Positions 8,253 through 18,370 are shown, counted from the first letter of the stretch. The stretch: 64,000 nt of DNA from Duganella sp. CF458 (GCF_900113115.1 NZ_FOOF01000001.1:372001-436000), one strand, 5' to 3'. A program made the numbers and translations. The notes: generated by a model from the letters alone, not told the origin.

Positions 8253-11200
8253 TATTTGCGGTCCCGGATCGCGAGCCTGGAGCCGGCCGAGCGGCCGAAC
8301 ACCTTGCGCTCGTACATCGCTTCGCCGAATGCGCCCGGCACCACGAATTCGCCGACGTTGGTGGCGCGCACCTTGTAGGTGATCTCGGTCTGGCTGCTGC
8401 CCACGTTGCCGAAAATGATCACGCGGTCTTCGCGCATGTCGACATAATCGACGTTCCAGCTCCAGCCCTTGGTGCCGACCCGGCGCTGCCACAGCGGCGC
8501 GTCGGAGTCTTCGTCCGAGGGGCTGCTCAGCACAGGTTCCAGGCCGCCCGGCAGCACGTCCACCAGGGCCACCTGCTGCACTTCGCTGCGGCCGACGGCA
8601 CGCACCCGCACCCGCACCGTCACTTCATCGCCCAGCGTGACTTCCGCCAAAGGCTTGCCTGCGCCATCGACGAATTCGCGGATGATTTCGATGCCGTTGG
8701 AAGCGGCCGTGGCGGGAATATTGCGCTCGAAGCCGGTCTCCGCCAGCGAGTAGTAGAGCGGCAGGCCGCCGCTGCTGCCGATCTTGAGCCGCGCGGCATC
8801 GGCCGGCACCGCCGCCTTGGCGATCAGCTTCAACGCGCCCAGTTCCAGCGCCTTTTCCTTGCCCTGGCGGTCGATCGCCCTGGCCGTGATGGCGCCGGCG
8901 GCGCCGTTGGCGGCCGCGTTGCTGTAGGCATCGACGGCCGTCACCACGGCGGCCGACGACAGGCTGCTGTACCAGCCTTCGCTCATCCAGGCTGCCAGGC
9001 GGTCGAACACTTCCGGCGGCAATTCATTGAGCCGGTTCGGGAAGTGGCGCGCCACCAGGGTCACCAGCGTGGCGTCATGCACCAGCGGGTCGTAATACCA
9101 GCCCCAGCTCTTGAACTGTTCCTTCTTCGCCAGCCGCGCCAGCATGTCTTTCCACAGCGGGTCGATCAGCTGTCCCGCCACCTGGTCCTGCTTCAGGATC
9201 TGGTAGCTGGCCGCCAGGTAGCCGTTGCCGATGTCGACATCGGCCGCCTGCCCTGCACGCGCATCCTTGGGCGTCGCGCCACGCAGGTTCACCAGCGCCG
9301 CCGTCGTCACCGCGCCGCTGCGGGTCAGCAGGTAGGCCGCCTGGGCGCGGGTGCGCCAGCTGTAACGGTCATCGCTGCCGCGCGCGGCGTAGTTCTGCAG
9401 CCAGGCCAGCGAACGCGCCAGCATGTCCTCCGGCACCTGCAGCTTGTGTTCGCGCGCTTCCAGCAGCATCTGCGCCGCATACACAGTGGCAAATGGATGC
9501 GCCGACTCGCCCGGCGCATACAGGCCAAAGCCGCCATCGCCGGTCTGGCGCGAGCGCAGCACGGCCAGCGTGCGCTCGAAGCCTTTCTTCGGATCGATCG
9601 CCGCGCCGCCAGCGGCCTTGGCCGCCTGCAATTCCTTGGCGAGATCCGGCCGGTTGGCCAGCAGTACCGTCGGCATCATCTGGCTGACCATCTGCTCGGT
9701 GCAGCCGTACGGGTACTCCTGCAGGTAGCGCAGCATGCCCGAGGCCAACGACCACGGCGTGGCCGACACCGACAGTTCGCTGCGCTGCATCTGCGGATAG
9801 AACTGGCCTTGCGCCGCGATTTCACCGCCGCCCTTGAAGCGGCCGCTCTGCACCAGAGTGACCAGCGCCGATGCCGGCCGTACCGACAGGTCGGTCGACA
9901 GCCTGGCCTTGCGCTCCTGGTATTGCGCGTTGAATACCACGCTGGCCGACCCGAGTTGCGCCTGGGCGCCGCTGCGGGCACGTACGCGGAAGCGTGCGGT
10001 CGCCTCGCCGCCTTCGTTGATGGCCAGCGTCACCTGGCTCTTGCCGAGCACCTCCAGCGCCGGCGCCACCTGCAGCGTGAGCGCCACGGGGGCGCCCCTG
10101 CCCGAACCCTTGACGTTGTTGGCCACGCCGATCCCCACTTCCGCCTCGTCGCCCGGCGTCAGCGCCACCGGCACGTTCGGCAGCAGCACGATGTCGCCGC
10201 GCACCGTGGTCCTGGCACTGGCCGCGGCAGCCGACGTATCGTCCACCGCCACCGCCATCACACGCAGGCTGCCGTTGAAGTATTCCGGCACCGTGTAGCT
10301 GAAATCGCGGCCACCCTGCACGTCCACGATGCCCGACCAATAGGCTACCGGCTTGTCGCGCTTGCGCTTGAACGGATTGAGGTGCTTGCCAGCTTCGCTG
10401 TCGGCGTCGCCGCCGGGGGCCGCCCCCTGCATCAGCTTGCGGAACTCCGGCAGGATCTGGTCCAGCGTCTGCGCCGTCGTCACTTCCAGCGCGCGCTTCT
10501 GGAAGAAGTACTGCAGCGGGTTGGGCGTCTGGTAGCGCGCCACCTGCAGGATGCCTTCATCGACCGCGAACACCACGGCCCGCACCGGCTTGGCCGAATC
10601 GAGGTGGAATTGCACCGTCTGCCCCGGCTTGACCAGCGCCGGCGCCTTCAGCGCGAAGCGGGTGGTGCGCCGTTCCAGGCTGGTGGCAAACGGCGCCACC
10701 CCATAGCTCAGGGGGCTCATGTAAATTTCGTCGGACGAGGGGTCGCGCGTGAACTGCACCATCACGTAGCCGTTGCCGTCATAGTCCTTGGGCAGCGTGA
10801 TCTTCTGCACCGAGGCGTTCTTGTCGGCCTTGAACCACTTGTAGGCATACACCTTGTCGCGCTCGATGGTGATCAGGCCGGAACCGGTGTATGGCGCGCG
10901 CACGCTGATCTCGATCTCCTCGCCGGGCTGGTAATCCTTTTTGTTCAAGGTCAGCTGCAGCTCGGCGTTGCGGTCCAGGCTGCGCGTGACGTTACCGGTG
11001 CCGGCCACGCTGTAGCGGAACTGGGCCAGCGCCGCGCCCTGGGCATTTTTCAGTACATAGGTGAAGTTGCCCGGCGTATCGGTGGCCGGCACCAGCTGCG
11101 CGCCGGCGGCCGCAATGGCAAACGGCTCGCTCTTCAGCAGCACGTCCTTGCCGCGCGACTCGTACTTGAACAGGCCATTGGCCTGCTTGACCAGCACCGA

Positions 11201-14125
11201 CAGCACGCGGTTCTCGTAGCGCTCCAGCGTCAGGCCCGGGACGGCCATCTTGCGCGCTTTCGGATCGATCGCGATCAGGTGCACGCCGCGCGCCGCACCG
11301 CGGTTGATGTAATTGAGGTCGCCATCGGCCTTGTAGCCGACCAGGTAGGGCGCGTCGGACACCAGCGCCTGCACTTCCGCGCTGACGCTGCGGCCGCCCT
11401 CCGGTTCAAAGGCCTTGGCCAGCACGTGCAACTGGTAGGTGGCGGACTGGTAGCGGTGCAGCCCAAGGTCGAAACTGGCATCGCCCTTGTCGTCGGTCTT
11501 CTGGTCCGCGATGGTGTCGCTGAAGCGCTCCTTGGCGCGCTGCGGATCGTAGAAGCTGTAGCCCGGCCAGGACGCAAAAGCCGGATAGGCCGGCGCCAGG
11601 GTCACCACCGCCTCCACCTTGCGGTTGGGCGCCGGCGTGCCGAACAGGTTCTGCACATTCATCTGCGCCGTCAGCGACTGCGGGCTGATCCAGCCCTCGC
11701 CGGCATCGGCCGACAGCTTGAGCGCGACCTTGGTGCGGTCGGGCAGGAATTCCTGCACCTTGACGGTAGTGGAGCCCAGCCGCAGCGCTTCCCCCTGCGC
11801 CCCATCGCGCGGCAGGTTCAGGTAAATCGTGTAGTTGCCGGTTGGCGCGCTATCGAGCGTGGGGTGGGCGATTTCCGCCATCCCGGCCGGGCCCAGCTTG
11901 AGCTTTTCGCGCCGCACGGTCTGGCCGCGCGCATCGACCACCTCGGCTTCCACCGGCAGGTCCTTCAGGTTCTGGCTCCAGTCGCCGCTCTTGACGATGA
12001 TACCGGCCTGGATCGTGTCGCCGGGGCGGTAGATGCCGCGGTCCGAGAACAGGTAGGCGCGCATCTGGTTCGGCAGGCCGCCGCTATGGGTGCCGCCCAC
12101 GTCGAAACGCGACATGTCCAGCGCGCGGTCGTTGCGGTTCAACGCCATGAAGGCGGTATCGCCGGCCTTCTTCACCACCAGCAGCACCGCCTGCTTTTCG
12201 CGGGTGTAGCCGCGCAAGTCCGGCAGGCGCACCGTGCCGCCGGCATCGGTGGCCTGGCTATGCAGCACCAGGCCGTTGCGGCCCCAGACTTCGACCGTGG
12301 CGCCAGCCACCGGCGTGCCGCCGGCGATGGACTGCACGTACACCTGCTGCGAGCCGTCGAGCGCGCGCTTGCTGACCAGGCCGAGGTCGGTCAGCATGAT
12401 CAGGCGGCTGTCCGACAGCGCGCCCGCTTCGCCGTCGTACTGCTCCTCCGGCATGCCCTCGCCCGCGCCCTCTTCCTGGTTGTATTGCGCGGCAGGCGGC
12501 CGGCCGTCGTCCGACCTGGACGGGTCGTAGCCATTGATCTTGACCAGGAAAATGCCGCGCCGCTCGCCGCCGTCGGTTTTCAGGTACTCCGCGAAATCGA
12601 TGGTCTCGAAATGCGTCTTGCCGGGCGCCAGTTGCAACGGCAGCTTCTTCTCGAAGCGCTCGGTCAGGCTGTCCGGCGCCAGGCCCTGGTAGAACTCAGG
12701 CCTGGCGTAGCTGCCGGCCGAATGCGTCGCCAAAAAATGCAACTGGTGCGGCAGCACGCGGCCGATCTCGATCTTCACGCCCGGGATATCGCGCACCATG
12801 ATCGGCAGCTTGCGTTCGCCATTCAGCGCCAGCAGCGCACCGCTGCCCATGATGGACAATTCCGGCGCCGAGGCCTTCACCTGCAGGATCGCTTCCCGTT
12901 TCTGGCCGAGCTGGTAGCCGCCGACCGACTTCATTCCTGCTGCGATGCGCACGAACATGAAGCTGCCCGGCTCGGCGTCAAACTTGAAGGCATGCAGCTC
13001 GCTGTTGTCGCGCTCCTGCGGCAACGCCGTCAACGCCAGGCGCCTGGCGTTTTTCAGCACTGCCTCGGTGACCTCGGCCGGATCGTCCCAGCTCTTCGTT
13101 TCATTGCTGGCCGCCGGCAGCGCCCAGGCGCTGACCGTGCGCGCCGCCTCCTTTTCGGTGACCGACATGCCGGTGGCGATGCGCAGCACGTTTTCCATGT
13201 CGCCGGTCTGGCCGGTGACGATCTGCGTCTCGATCGCCTGCACTTCCAGCCCGAACAGGCCGGGTACCGACACCGCCTTGGCAATTTCTTCGGGCGTACC
13301 ATCGCCGCCGCGCTGAGCCCGCACGCCGGCATCGATACGCAGCGTGAGCGCCGCCGTGTCCTGCGGAATGGCCAGCGGCTCGGACTGGACGGTGGCGCCG
13401 ACTTTCCACTTATCGTAGGTCAGCGTAAATTTGACCGGCTTGCCATCGAGCTCCATGCGCATGCGCTTTTCGAATTCGGCCGGCGCCACCGGGTGCGTGA
13501 ACTTCACCTCGAACACGCCCTTGCGCAGGTTGAACTGGGTGGGGTCCTGGTAAAACTCGCCATTGGCAAGCGTGACGGCAAAGCGCGCGGTTTCGAAGGC
13601 GTATTCCTTGTCCGTCCTGACCTGGGCGGCCAGCGCCTTGGGGCCGAACCTGAGCGTGAACTTCTGGCCGACCGGCCAATCCTGGGCCGGCTGGAACGAC
13701 AGTTCATGGTCGCTGTTCCAGGTCCATTTGCCGGCGATCGCAGGCGACAGCTGCAGGTCCGTCGCCTCGCGCCCGACCCGCGCCAGCGGTGCGGCCGATG
13801 CGCTGAATTCAATGCGCAGCGGCTGCGGCAGCCCCTCGTTTTCCAGTTCGGTGCGGCCGGGGGCAACGATGCGCACGCCGGCATCGCTGGAGGCGACCTT
13901 GTCCGGCTTGAGATAGGGCATGCGGTTCTTGAGATAGGGGGAGGCGGCCAGCGCGGCCACCATCACCACGGCCAGCGCCGCCATCACGCGCAGATGGCGC
14001 CCGGCCCAGGCGCGCAGCGGCAACAAGCGCTGCCCGATGCCGCGCAGCCATGCGGGAGGAGACCAGGACACACTGCCGAAAACGGTGGCGGCGACGCGTA
14101 CGAGCAGATTCCAGATGCGCTTCAT
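8252..14125 (-). CDS. Bacterial alpha-2-macroglobulin family protein (YfhM-like)
   Basis: 1957 aa envelope protein thought to trap foreign proteases that enter the periplasm, working with PBP1C. A membrane anchor (RVMAALAVVMVAALA, about residues 45-62) is followed by MG-type beta domains, an alpha-2-macroglobulin bait-region part, and YPYGCTEQ with Cys1475 in the CxEQ thioester motif, then the helical TED and C-terminal MG domain. I see no lipobox, so membrane anchoring is by the N-terminal helix rather than lipid, unlike E. coli YfhM. Start chosen at 14125 because AGGGGAG sits 6 bases before it; a TTG 18 bases upstream is also in frame. Translation is coupled to pbpC. Confidence 0.93.
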   Translation of the reverse strand: MKRIWNLLVRVAATVFGSVSWSPPAWLRGIGQRLLPLRAWAGRHLRVMAALAVVMVAALAASPYLKNRMPYLKPDKVASSDAGVRIVAPGRTELENEGLPQPLRIEFSASAAPLARVGREATDLQLSPAIAGKWTWNSDHELSFQPAQDWPVGQKFTLRFGPKALAAQVRTDKEYAFETARFAVTLANGEFYQDPTQFNLRKGVFEVKFTHPVAPAEFEKRMRMELDGKPVKFTLTYDKWKVGATVQSEPLAIPQDTAALTLRIDAGVRAQRGGDGTPEEIAKAVSVPGLFGLEVQAIETQIVTGQTGDMENVLRIATGMSVTEKEAARTVSAWALPAASNETKSWDDPAEVTEAVLKNARRLALTALPQERDNSELHAFKFDAEPGSFMFVRIAAGMKSVGGYQLGQKREAILQVKASAPELSIMGSGALLALNGERKLPIMVRDIPGVKIEIGRVLPHQLHFLATHSAGSYARPEFYQGLAPDSLTERFEKKLPLQLAPGKTHFETIDFAEYLKTDGGERRGIFLVKINGYDPSRSDDGRPPAAQYNQEEGAGEGMPEEQYDGEAGALSDSRLIMLTDLGLVSKRALDGSQQVYVQSIAGGTPVAGATVEVWGRNGLVLHSQATDAGGTVRLPDLRGYTREKQAVLLVVKKAGDTAFMALNRNDRALDMSRFDVGGTHSGGLPNQMRAYLFSDRGIYRPGDTIQAGIIVKSGDWSQNLKDLPVEAEVVDARGQTVRREKLKLGPAGMAEIAHPTLDSAPTGNYTIYLNLPRDGAQGEALRLGSTTVKVQEFLPDRTKVALKLSADAGEGWISPQSLTAQMNVQNLFGTPAPNRKVEAVVTLAPAYPAFASWPGYSFYDPQRAKERFSDTIADQKTDDKGDASFDLGLHRYQSATYQLHVLAKAFEPEGGRSVSAEVQALVSDAPYLVGYKADGDLNYINRGAARGVHLIAIDPKARKMAVPGLTLERYENRVLSVLVKQANGLFKYESRGKDVLLKSEPFAIAAAGAQLVPATDTPGNFTYVLKNAQGAALAQFRYSVAGTGNVTRSLDRNAELQLTLNKKDYQPGEEIEISVRAPYTGSGLITIERDKVYAYKWFKADKNASVQKITLPKDYDGNGYVMVQFTRDPSSDEIYMSPLSYGVAPFATSLERRTTRFALKAPALVKPGQTVQFHLDSAKPVRAVVFAVDEGILQVARYQTPNPLQYFFQKRALEVTTAQTLDQILPEFRKLMQGAAPGGDADSEAGKHLNPFKRKRDKPVAYWSGIVDVQGGRDFSYTVPEYFNGSLRVMAVAVDDTSAAAASARTTVRGDIVLLPNVPVALTPGDEAEVGIGVANNVKGSGRGAPVALTLQVAPALEVLGKSQVTLAINEGGEATARFRVRARSGAQAQLGSASVVFNAQYQERKARLSTDLSVRPASALVTLVQSGRFKGGGEIAAQGQFYPQMQRSELSVSATPWSLASGMLRYLQEYPYGCTEQMVSQMMPTVLLANRPDLAKELQAAKAAGGAAIDPKKGFERTLAVLRSRQTGDGGFGLYAPGESAHPFATVYAAQMLLEAREHKLQVPEDMLARSLAWLQNYAARGSDDRYSWRTRAQAAYLLTRSGAVTTAALVNLRGATPKDARAGQAADVDIGNGYLAASYQILKQDQVAGQLIDPLWKDMLARLAKKEQFKSWGWYYDPLVHDATLVTLVARHFPNRLNELPPEVFDRLAAWMSEGWYSSLSSAAVVTAVDAYSNAAANGAAGAITARAIDRQGKEKALELGALKLIAKAAVPADAARLKIGSSGGLPLYYSLAETGFERNIPATAASNGIEIIREFVDGAGKPLAEVTLGDEVTVRVRVRAVGRSEVQQVALVDVLPGGLEPVLSSPSDEDSDAPLWQRRVGTKGWSWNVDYVDMREDRVIIFGNVGSSQTEITYKVRATNVGEFVVPGAFGEAMYERKVFGRSAGSRLAIRDRK

Positions 14126-14197
14126 CCGGCTCCCCTTAGACAAATTGATAAGATTTGCCGGGGATTCTATACGGAGCGGGCTATTTCATCCAGTGCG

Positions 14198-15316
14198 CTA
14201 GCCGGCCACCGGCGCGCCGCTGAAAGGCCGCGCGTCCATCGGGATGTCGATGCGGAAGGTGGTGCCCAGCGCCGCCGAACTGGTGACGATGATGCTGCCG
14301 CCGTGGCTCTCGGCCACCCGGCGCGCATACGGCAGCCCGACGCCCCAGCCGTCCTTGGTGCATTTGCCGCCGCGCGCGCGGCGATAGACCTGGAAGATCG
14401 ATTCCAGCTCTTCCGGCGGAATCTGCTCGCCTTCGTTATGCACCGATAATTGCACGCGCTGGCCGCGGCTCTCCACCGATACCAGGATCGGGGTGGCTGG
14501 TGCGCGGTATTTGATGGCATTGCCCAGCAAGTTCTCCAGCGCCCGCTGCAGCGAGGCACGGCACCAATGCCCCACCGCCGATTCGAACTTCACCTGCACC
14601 TGCACCATGCTGCGCTCCATGGTCTGCTGCGCGACCTCATAGGCCAACAGGGCCAGGTCGAACTCCTCCAGGTGCAATGGCAGGCGCTGGCCGCCTTCGA
14701 ACACCATGCAATCAAGCAGGTCGCGCGTCATGGTCTCGATGCGCTGCGCGTTCACCACGATGCGCTCGGCCAGCCGGCGGATATCCTCGCTCGGCGCCTT
14801 GGACTCGATCACTTGCGCCGCCACGCTGACAGTCGATAGCGGCGTGCGCAAATCGTGGGTCAGCGCCGCGATGAACTGCTCGCGCAGGGCCGACTGGATC
14901 AGCGCAAACGCCGTCACGCTTTCGCGGATGGCGCTGTCGATCGAGGTGGCAATCGCTTCGTGCTGCTCATGCGTCAGCGACACGCCGCCCTGGTGCAGCA
15001 TTTTGAACAGCACTTGCCGGAACAACTGGTATTCGCGGATCAGGGTAGTGGTGTCGTAGCCGCTCAGGCGCGCCCGTTCGCCGCCATGCTCCTGGGCGAT
15101 CACCGCCACGTCGACCCCGCTGGCCTGGTAATACTCGTGCGTCAGCAGGCGCGCCAGGTGCTCGTAGAAAGTCGGCAAGGTGTTCAGCAAGATCGGATCG
15201 GGCAGCTCGCCGGCCTTGCACAGCGTCTGCCGCGCCGCCTGGCACCAGGCCCCGATCACTTGGTCGCGCAGGGCCAGCATAGCGTGCGATGAAGGAGACA
15301 AACCGACCTCAGTCAT
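14198..15316 (-). CDS. Cytosolic sensor histidine kinase with RsbRD-like N-terminal domain
   Basis: 372 aa, no membrane segment. Residues about 10-140 are all-helical and resemble the RsbRD/globin-like N-terminal sensor domain, ending in repeated helices. The kinase core follows: phospho-acceptor His154 in ALTHDLRTPL, N-box LENLLGNAIKY, and G-box DGWGVGLPYARRVAESHGG. No response regulator lies beside it, so it is an orphan kinase here. Start supported by GGAGG 4 bases upstream and by a sigma-70-like promoter at 15351-15379. The signal and partner are not apparent from the sequence. Confidence 0.85.
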   Translation of the reverse strand: MTEVGLSPSSHAMLALRDQVIGAWCQAARQTLCKAGELPDPILLNTLPTFYEHLARLLTHEYYQASGVDVAVIAQEHGGERARLSGYDTTTLIREYQLFRQVLFKMLHQGGVSLTHEQHEAIATSIDSAIRESVTAFALIQSALREQFIAALTHDLRTPLSTVSVAAQVIESKAPSEDIRRLAERIVVNAQRIETMTRDLLDCMVFEGGQRLPLHLEEFDLALLAYEVAQQTMERSMVQVQVKFESAVGHWCRASLQRALENLLGNAIKYRAPATPILVSVESRGQRVQLSVHNEGEQIPPEELESIFQVYRRARGGKCTKDGWGVGLPYARRVAESHGGSIIVTSSAALGTTFRIDIPMDARPFSGAPVAG

Positions 15317-15350
15317 TCAGCCTCCGGGAAAATGTGAATTGTGAATCGAA

Positions 15351-15379
15351 AGAATGTTACGCAGAGACTTTCGTGTCAA
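15351..15379 (-). promoter_or_regulatory. Candidate sigma-70 promoter of the histidine kinase gene
   Basis: On the minus strand TTGACA (15374-15379) is followed after exactly 17 bases by CATTCT (15351-15356). The -35 is consensus and the -10 is weak. Transcription would begin about 30 bases before the start codon at 15316, leaving the GGAGG ribosome site in the leader. Confidence 0.5.
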
Positions 15380-15614
15380 TACGTGGCACAAATGCCTTCT
15401 ATGATTGACAAGTACAATTCCTGGAATCGGCCCAGGGACGCAACGTAGGCAGCCACCAGCGGTTTACACTGCTGCGCGGCGGCGCTCCGGGCGTCCTCCT
15501 GGACCCTGGGCGCAGGCGGCGCCAGCCGCCGGGCCACCGGAATCCCTGTTCGCGCTTGAACCTTTTGGTTACATCCGCTGTTGCATATTTGCTGATTGCG
15601 CCCGCTCGGGCTGG
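15380..15614. other. Intergenic stretch, no supported gene
   Basis: Sits between the histidine kinase and an uncharacterised exported protein. On the minus strand a different frame stays open from the 3' part of the upstream gene to 15376, ending in an amphipathic-looking run (FQELYLSIIEGICATY). This could mean the upstream gene once had a longer C-terminus and carries a frameshift, but nothing recognisable supports it. No terminator or RNA was seen. Confidence 0.4.
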
Positions 15615-16475
15615 CTACAGCGCTGGCGCCTCGCAGCCGGGCGCTGCCGGGCGCGCGCGCTTGAGCGGGATCGACATCAACCAGCCCCGCAAATTCCTGA
15701 CCAGCGCCCGGCCGCAGTGCTCGCTGATCGGCTCGGCGCGCTCGACCGCGTCGCTCTTGCCTTCCAGGTAGCGGAAAGTGCGCTGGCCGCCGGCCGCCGC
15801 TGCCGCGGGCGCCAGCGCATGCGCTCGCGCGATTTCGACTGAGGCGCGGAACAGCGCGGCGCTCGTCTCGCGCAACCGCGCCCCGCCATTCCACAGCCAG
15901 AATACGGCCTCGTTCTCCACCTCGACGGCGCGCGACACGACCCGCACCGTATTGCTGTAGACCGGCTGCTGGCTGCCCGCCTGGAACACGGACACGGTAT
16001 TGTCGACGATCAGCGCACTCTGGTCCTGCGTCATGTAAAACACCGGTGAACTGGCAATCAGCCATCCTGACTGCGGCCGGCCACCGCTACCGAGCCAGGG
16101 CACGCCCGATGCCGCCGGAAAGGCCCGCTCAGCCAGTTCGCCATGGCTGAAGGTCTCCAGCGTCTTCCGGAAAGGCACCAGGATCCGCTCCGCATCCGCT
16201 TCGATCTCGCTGCGCTGCTCTTTCATCTGGCCCTTGACCACGGCGGCGTGCGTGGCCAAGGCCACGATAAAACCGGCCAGGCCTGGCGTCGGGTACAACA
16301 TGGTGCCAGGCTCCTGTCCCGCCTTGTCAAAATTGACCTGGCCGCGGAAGTCGACGTTTTCCCTGGCCGGCAAACTGAGCGACCAGGCCGCATCGGCCGG
16401 CGCCGGTTCGAGCGCCTGCGCGGCCGGCATGCAAGCCAGCAGCAAAGCCAGCGTAATGAAGTGATGTCGGGCCAT
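15615..16475 (-). CDS. Uncharacterised exported protein
   Basis: 286 aa. A clear Sec signal peptide (FITLALLLACMPAAQA, cleavage likely after AQA) followed by a soluble domain of about 265 residues with no family I recognise. Cys and charged residues are sparse; the segment from 140 to 215 reads like beta strands (SGWLIASSPVFYMTQDQSAL, VYSNTVRVVSRAVEVENE). The start lies 2 bp after the lipoprotein gene, so the two almost certainly form an operon and may act together in the periplasm. The 3' end is uncertain because another frame continues open beyond the stop. Confidence 0.7.
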   Translation of the reverse strand: MARHHFITLALLLACMPAAQALEPAPADAAWSLSLPARENVDFRGQVNFDKAGQEPGTMLYPTPGLAGFIVALATHAAVVKGQMKEQRSEIEADAERILVPFRKTLETFSHGELAERAFPAASGVPWLGSGGRPQSGWLIASSPVFYMTQDQSALIVDNTVSVFQAGSQQPVYSNTVRVVSRAVEVENEAVFWLWNGGARLRETSAALFRASVEIARAHALAPAAAAAGGQRTFRYLEGKSDAVERAEPISEHCGRALVRNLRGWLMSIPLKRARPAAPGCEAPAL

Positions 16476-16477
16476 GT

Positions 16478-17170
16478 TTAGTTCGCCAGCGGCTGCAGGA
16501 TGGCCTGGCGGGCCGCTTCGATCGCCTGGAAATAGGCATTGCTCAAGCCAGGGAAAGCCGGCGCCTCATCCCAGTCGCCCTGCGCGCTCTTTTGCTGCAC
16601 CACCGGCACGTACCAATCGTAGGAGTTGTCCCTGAAGTCGATCATATAGGTGGTGGCGTTGACGATTCCCTTCGGTTCGCCGATGGGAATGTACGAAGAA
16701 TAGGGACGGCTGATGCCCACTTCCGTCACCTCCACCACCAGCAACTTATCCAACTGGTAGCGCGCCTTGAGCGAAGCATAATCCCTGGCAGGCGCATTGC
16801 GCGCAGTGCCGCTCGCTTTGGGCAGCTGGTCCACGGCAATCGGCTCGTCGATCACGACCGCTACCTGTCGCTTCCGCTTGAGCACGTCGGCAATGTCGTC
16901 CTTCAGGCCGGCCAGCTCGTCCGCCGGCAACGTGCGGGTGTGGGCCGTCAGCTTGGCGTTGGCCAGCGCGGCGGCCGCGCGGCACAGCGGCCACTCGGCA
17001 CCGGGAAAGCTGGTTTCGACCTTGGGCAACTGGCTCATCGCGACGCCGATGCGCAGGCCCGGTTCCGCAAACGGCCTGTATGGCATCGATACCGGTGCTT
17101 GAGGCGTGGTGGCGCAGCCGCCCAGGAATGCTGCGGCAACGGCAACCAGCAATCCAACTCGGAATCTCAT
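16478..17170 (-). CDS. Uncharacterised outer- or inner-membrane lipoprotein
   Basis: 230 aa with a lipoprotein signal peptide: MRFRVGLLVAVAAAFLGGC, lipobox LGGC, lipidated Cys19, followed by ATTPQAP, which has no Asp at +2 and therefore suggests outer-membrane sorting. The mature part has alternating strands and helices, including KRQVAVVIDEPIAVDQLP and LLVVEVTEVGISRPYSSYIP. I do not recognise the family. First gene of a two-gene operon with the exported protein downstream (2 bp gap). The 166 bp upstream contains no recognisable gene. Confidence 0.75.
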   Translation of the reverse strand: MRFRVGLLVAVAAAFLGGCATTPQAPVSMPYRPFAEPGLRIGVAMSQLPKVETSFPGAEWPLCRAAAALANAKLTAHTRTLPADELAGLKDDIADVLKRKRQVAVVIDEPIAVDQLPKASGTARNAPARDYASLKARYQLDKLLVVEVTEVGISRPYSSYIPIGEPKGIVNATTYMIDFRDNSYDWYVPVVQQKSAQGDWDEAPAFPGLSNAYFQAIEAARQAILQPLAN

Positions 17171-17336
17171 CTCAGCCCTTTCGTGTCATTAAAATTTCCG
17201 CAACCGGGAGTTGCGGCGAAATTTTACCTATCAAAAGGGACTTGGCAAATAAATATGTTGCTCAACGTCAACGACGCCAGGCATCGCCGCTACCGGCCCG
17301 GCTTCGCGCCCTGGGGCCGCACCGCGGCATTTTGGC

Positions 17337-18302
17337 TTACCTGAGCCAGCCGCGGCGGCGGAAATACAACAATGGCGCGGCAGCGCTGACGATCATCAGG
17401 CCCCAGGCCCATGGATAGCCCAGTTGCCACTTCAACTCGGGCATGAAGTCGAAGTTCATGCCGTATACCGAGGCGATCAGGGTCGGCGGCAGGAAGGCCA
17501 CCGACGCCACCGAGAAGATCTTGATGATCTTATTCTGGTTAATGTTGATGAAGCCGACGGTGGCATCCATCAGGAAGTTGATCTTATCGAACAGGAAGGA
17601 GGTGTGGCCGTCCAGCGATTCAATGTCGCGCAGGATCTGGCGCGCTTCCTCGAACTGGTCGGAATTCAGCAGGCGGCCGCGCATCAGGAACGACACCGCG
17701 CGGCGCGTGTCCATCATGTTGCGGCGGATACGGCCGTTCAAGTCTTCCTCGTGCGCGATGGCGCTCAGGGCGTCGGCCGCGTCCTTGTCGGTGAATTCTT
17801 CCTGCAGCACGCGGCCGGAGACTTCTTCCAGGTTCTGGTAGATGCCTTCCAGCGCATCCGCCGAGTACTCGGCGTCGGTGGCGTACAGGTCCAGCAGCAC
17901 ATCCATGTAGTCGGCGATCGAGCCGGGGCGCGAGCGGGCGCGCATGCGCACCAGGCGGAACACCGGCAGGTCGTCGGTATGCACCGAGAACAGCATCTTC
18001 TTGGCCAGGATGAACGCCACCGTGACCACGCGCGACGGACCTTCATCTTCTTCCAGCAGGAAGTCGGTGCGCAGGTGGAGGTCGCCGTTTTCCGCTTCGT
18101 AGTAACGGGCGGAGGCTTCGATGTCCTTGACTTCGTCTTCGCCAGGCAGGATCACGCCATAGATGGACTTGACCCAGGCGCGTTCGTCTTCCGTCGGATC
18201 GGTCAGGTCGACCCAGACCGGCGCCGCTTGTTCAAGGTCTTCGCGCGTCTCAATAGGCACCTGGTTGAGCCGGCCATTTTGTAAAACGAAAACATTGATC
18301 AT
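17337..18302 (-). CDS. corA: CorA-type magnesium/cobalt transporter
   Basis: 321 aa. A large acidic N-terminal cytoplasmic domain, a long helical stalk and two C-terminal membrane helices. The signature YGMNFDFMPEL (GMN near residue 280) that forms the pore selectivity filter is intact and the protein ends in a basic tail (YFRRRGWLR). The pentameric channel imports Mg2+. I start it at ATG 18302 (MINVFVLQNGRL), 8 bases after GAGA; a TTG two codons upstream is also in frame but would abut that purine run. It is alone in its transcription unit. Confidence 0.95.
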   Translation of the reverse strand: MINVFVLQNGRLNQVPIETREDLEQAAPVWVDLTDPTEDERAWVKSIYGVILPGEDEVKDIEASARYYEAENGDLHLRTDFLLEEDEGPSRVVTVAFILAKKMLFSVHTDDLPVFRLVRMRARSRPGSIADYMDVLLDLYATDAEYSADALEGIYQNLEEVSGRVLQEEFTDKDAADALSAIAHEEDLNGRIRRNMMDTRRAVSFLMRGRLLNSDQFEEARQILRDIESLDGHTSFLFDKINFLMDATVGFININQNKIIKIFSVASVAFLPPTLIASVYGMNFDFMPELKWQLGYPWAWGLMIVSAAAPLLYFRRRGWLR

Positions 18303-18370
18303 AGGCAATCTCAGCCGGACAGGAGGTGTAGAGCGCGGGTTCTAAAAAACTTCGCAAGTGTACCCGCAAA

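Noticed and set aside
8253..8492. N-terminal extension of the PBP1C frame
   Set aside because: It lies wholly over the 3' end of the alpha-2-macroglobulin gene, is Arg-rich and lacks a signal anchor; the ATG at 8252 has both the anchor and the coupled stop/start.
8189..14449. A 2086-codon open frame on the plus strand opposite the alpha-2-macroglobulin gene, and similar frames opposite pbpC and nrdA
   Set aside because: The minus-strand products are recognisable full-length families. The plus-strand translations are rich in Arg/His/Gln with no domain; such antisense frames are common in GC-rich genomes.
17255..17344. 29-codon plus-strand ORF overlapping the 3' end of corA
   Set aside because: Too short, lacks a ribosome site and overlaps a firm gene.
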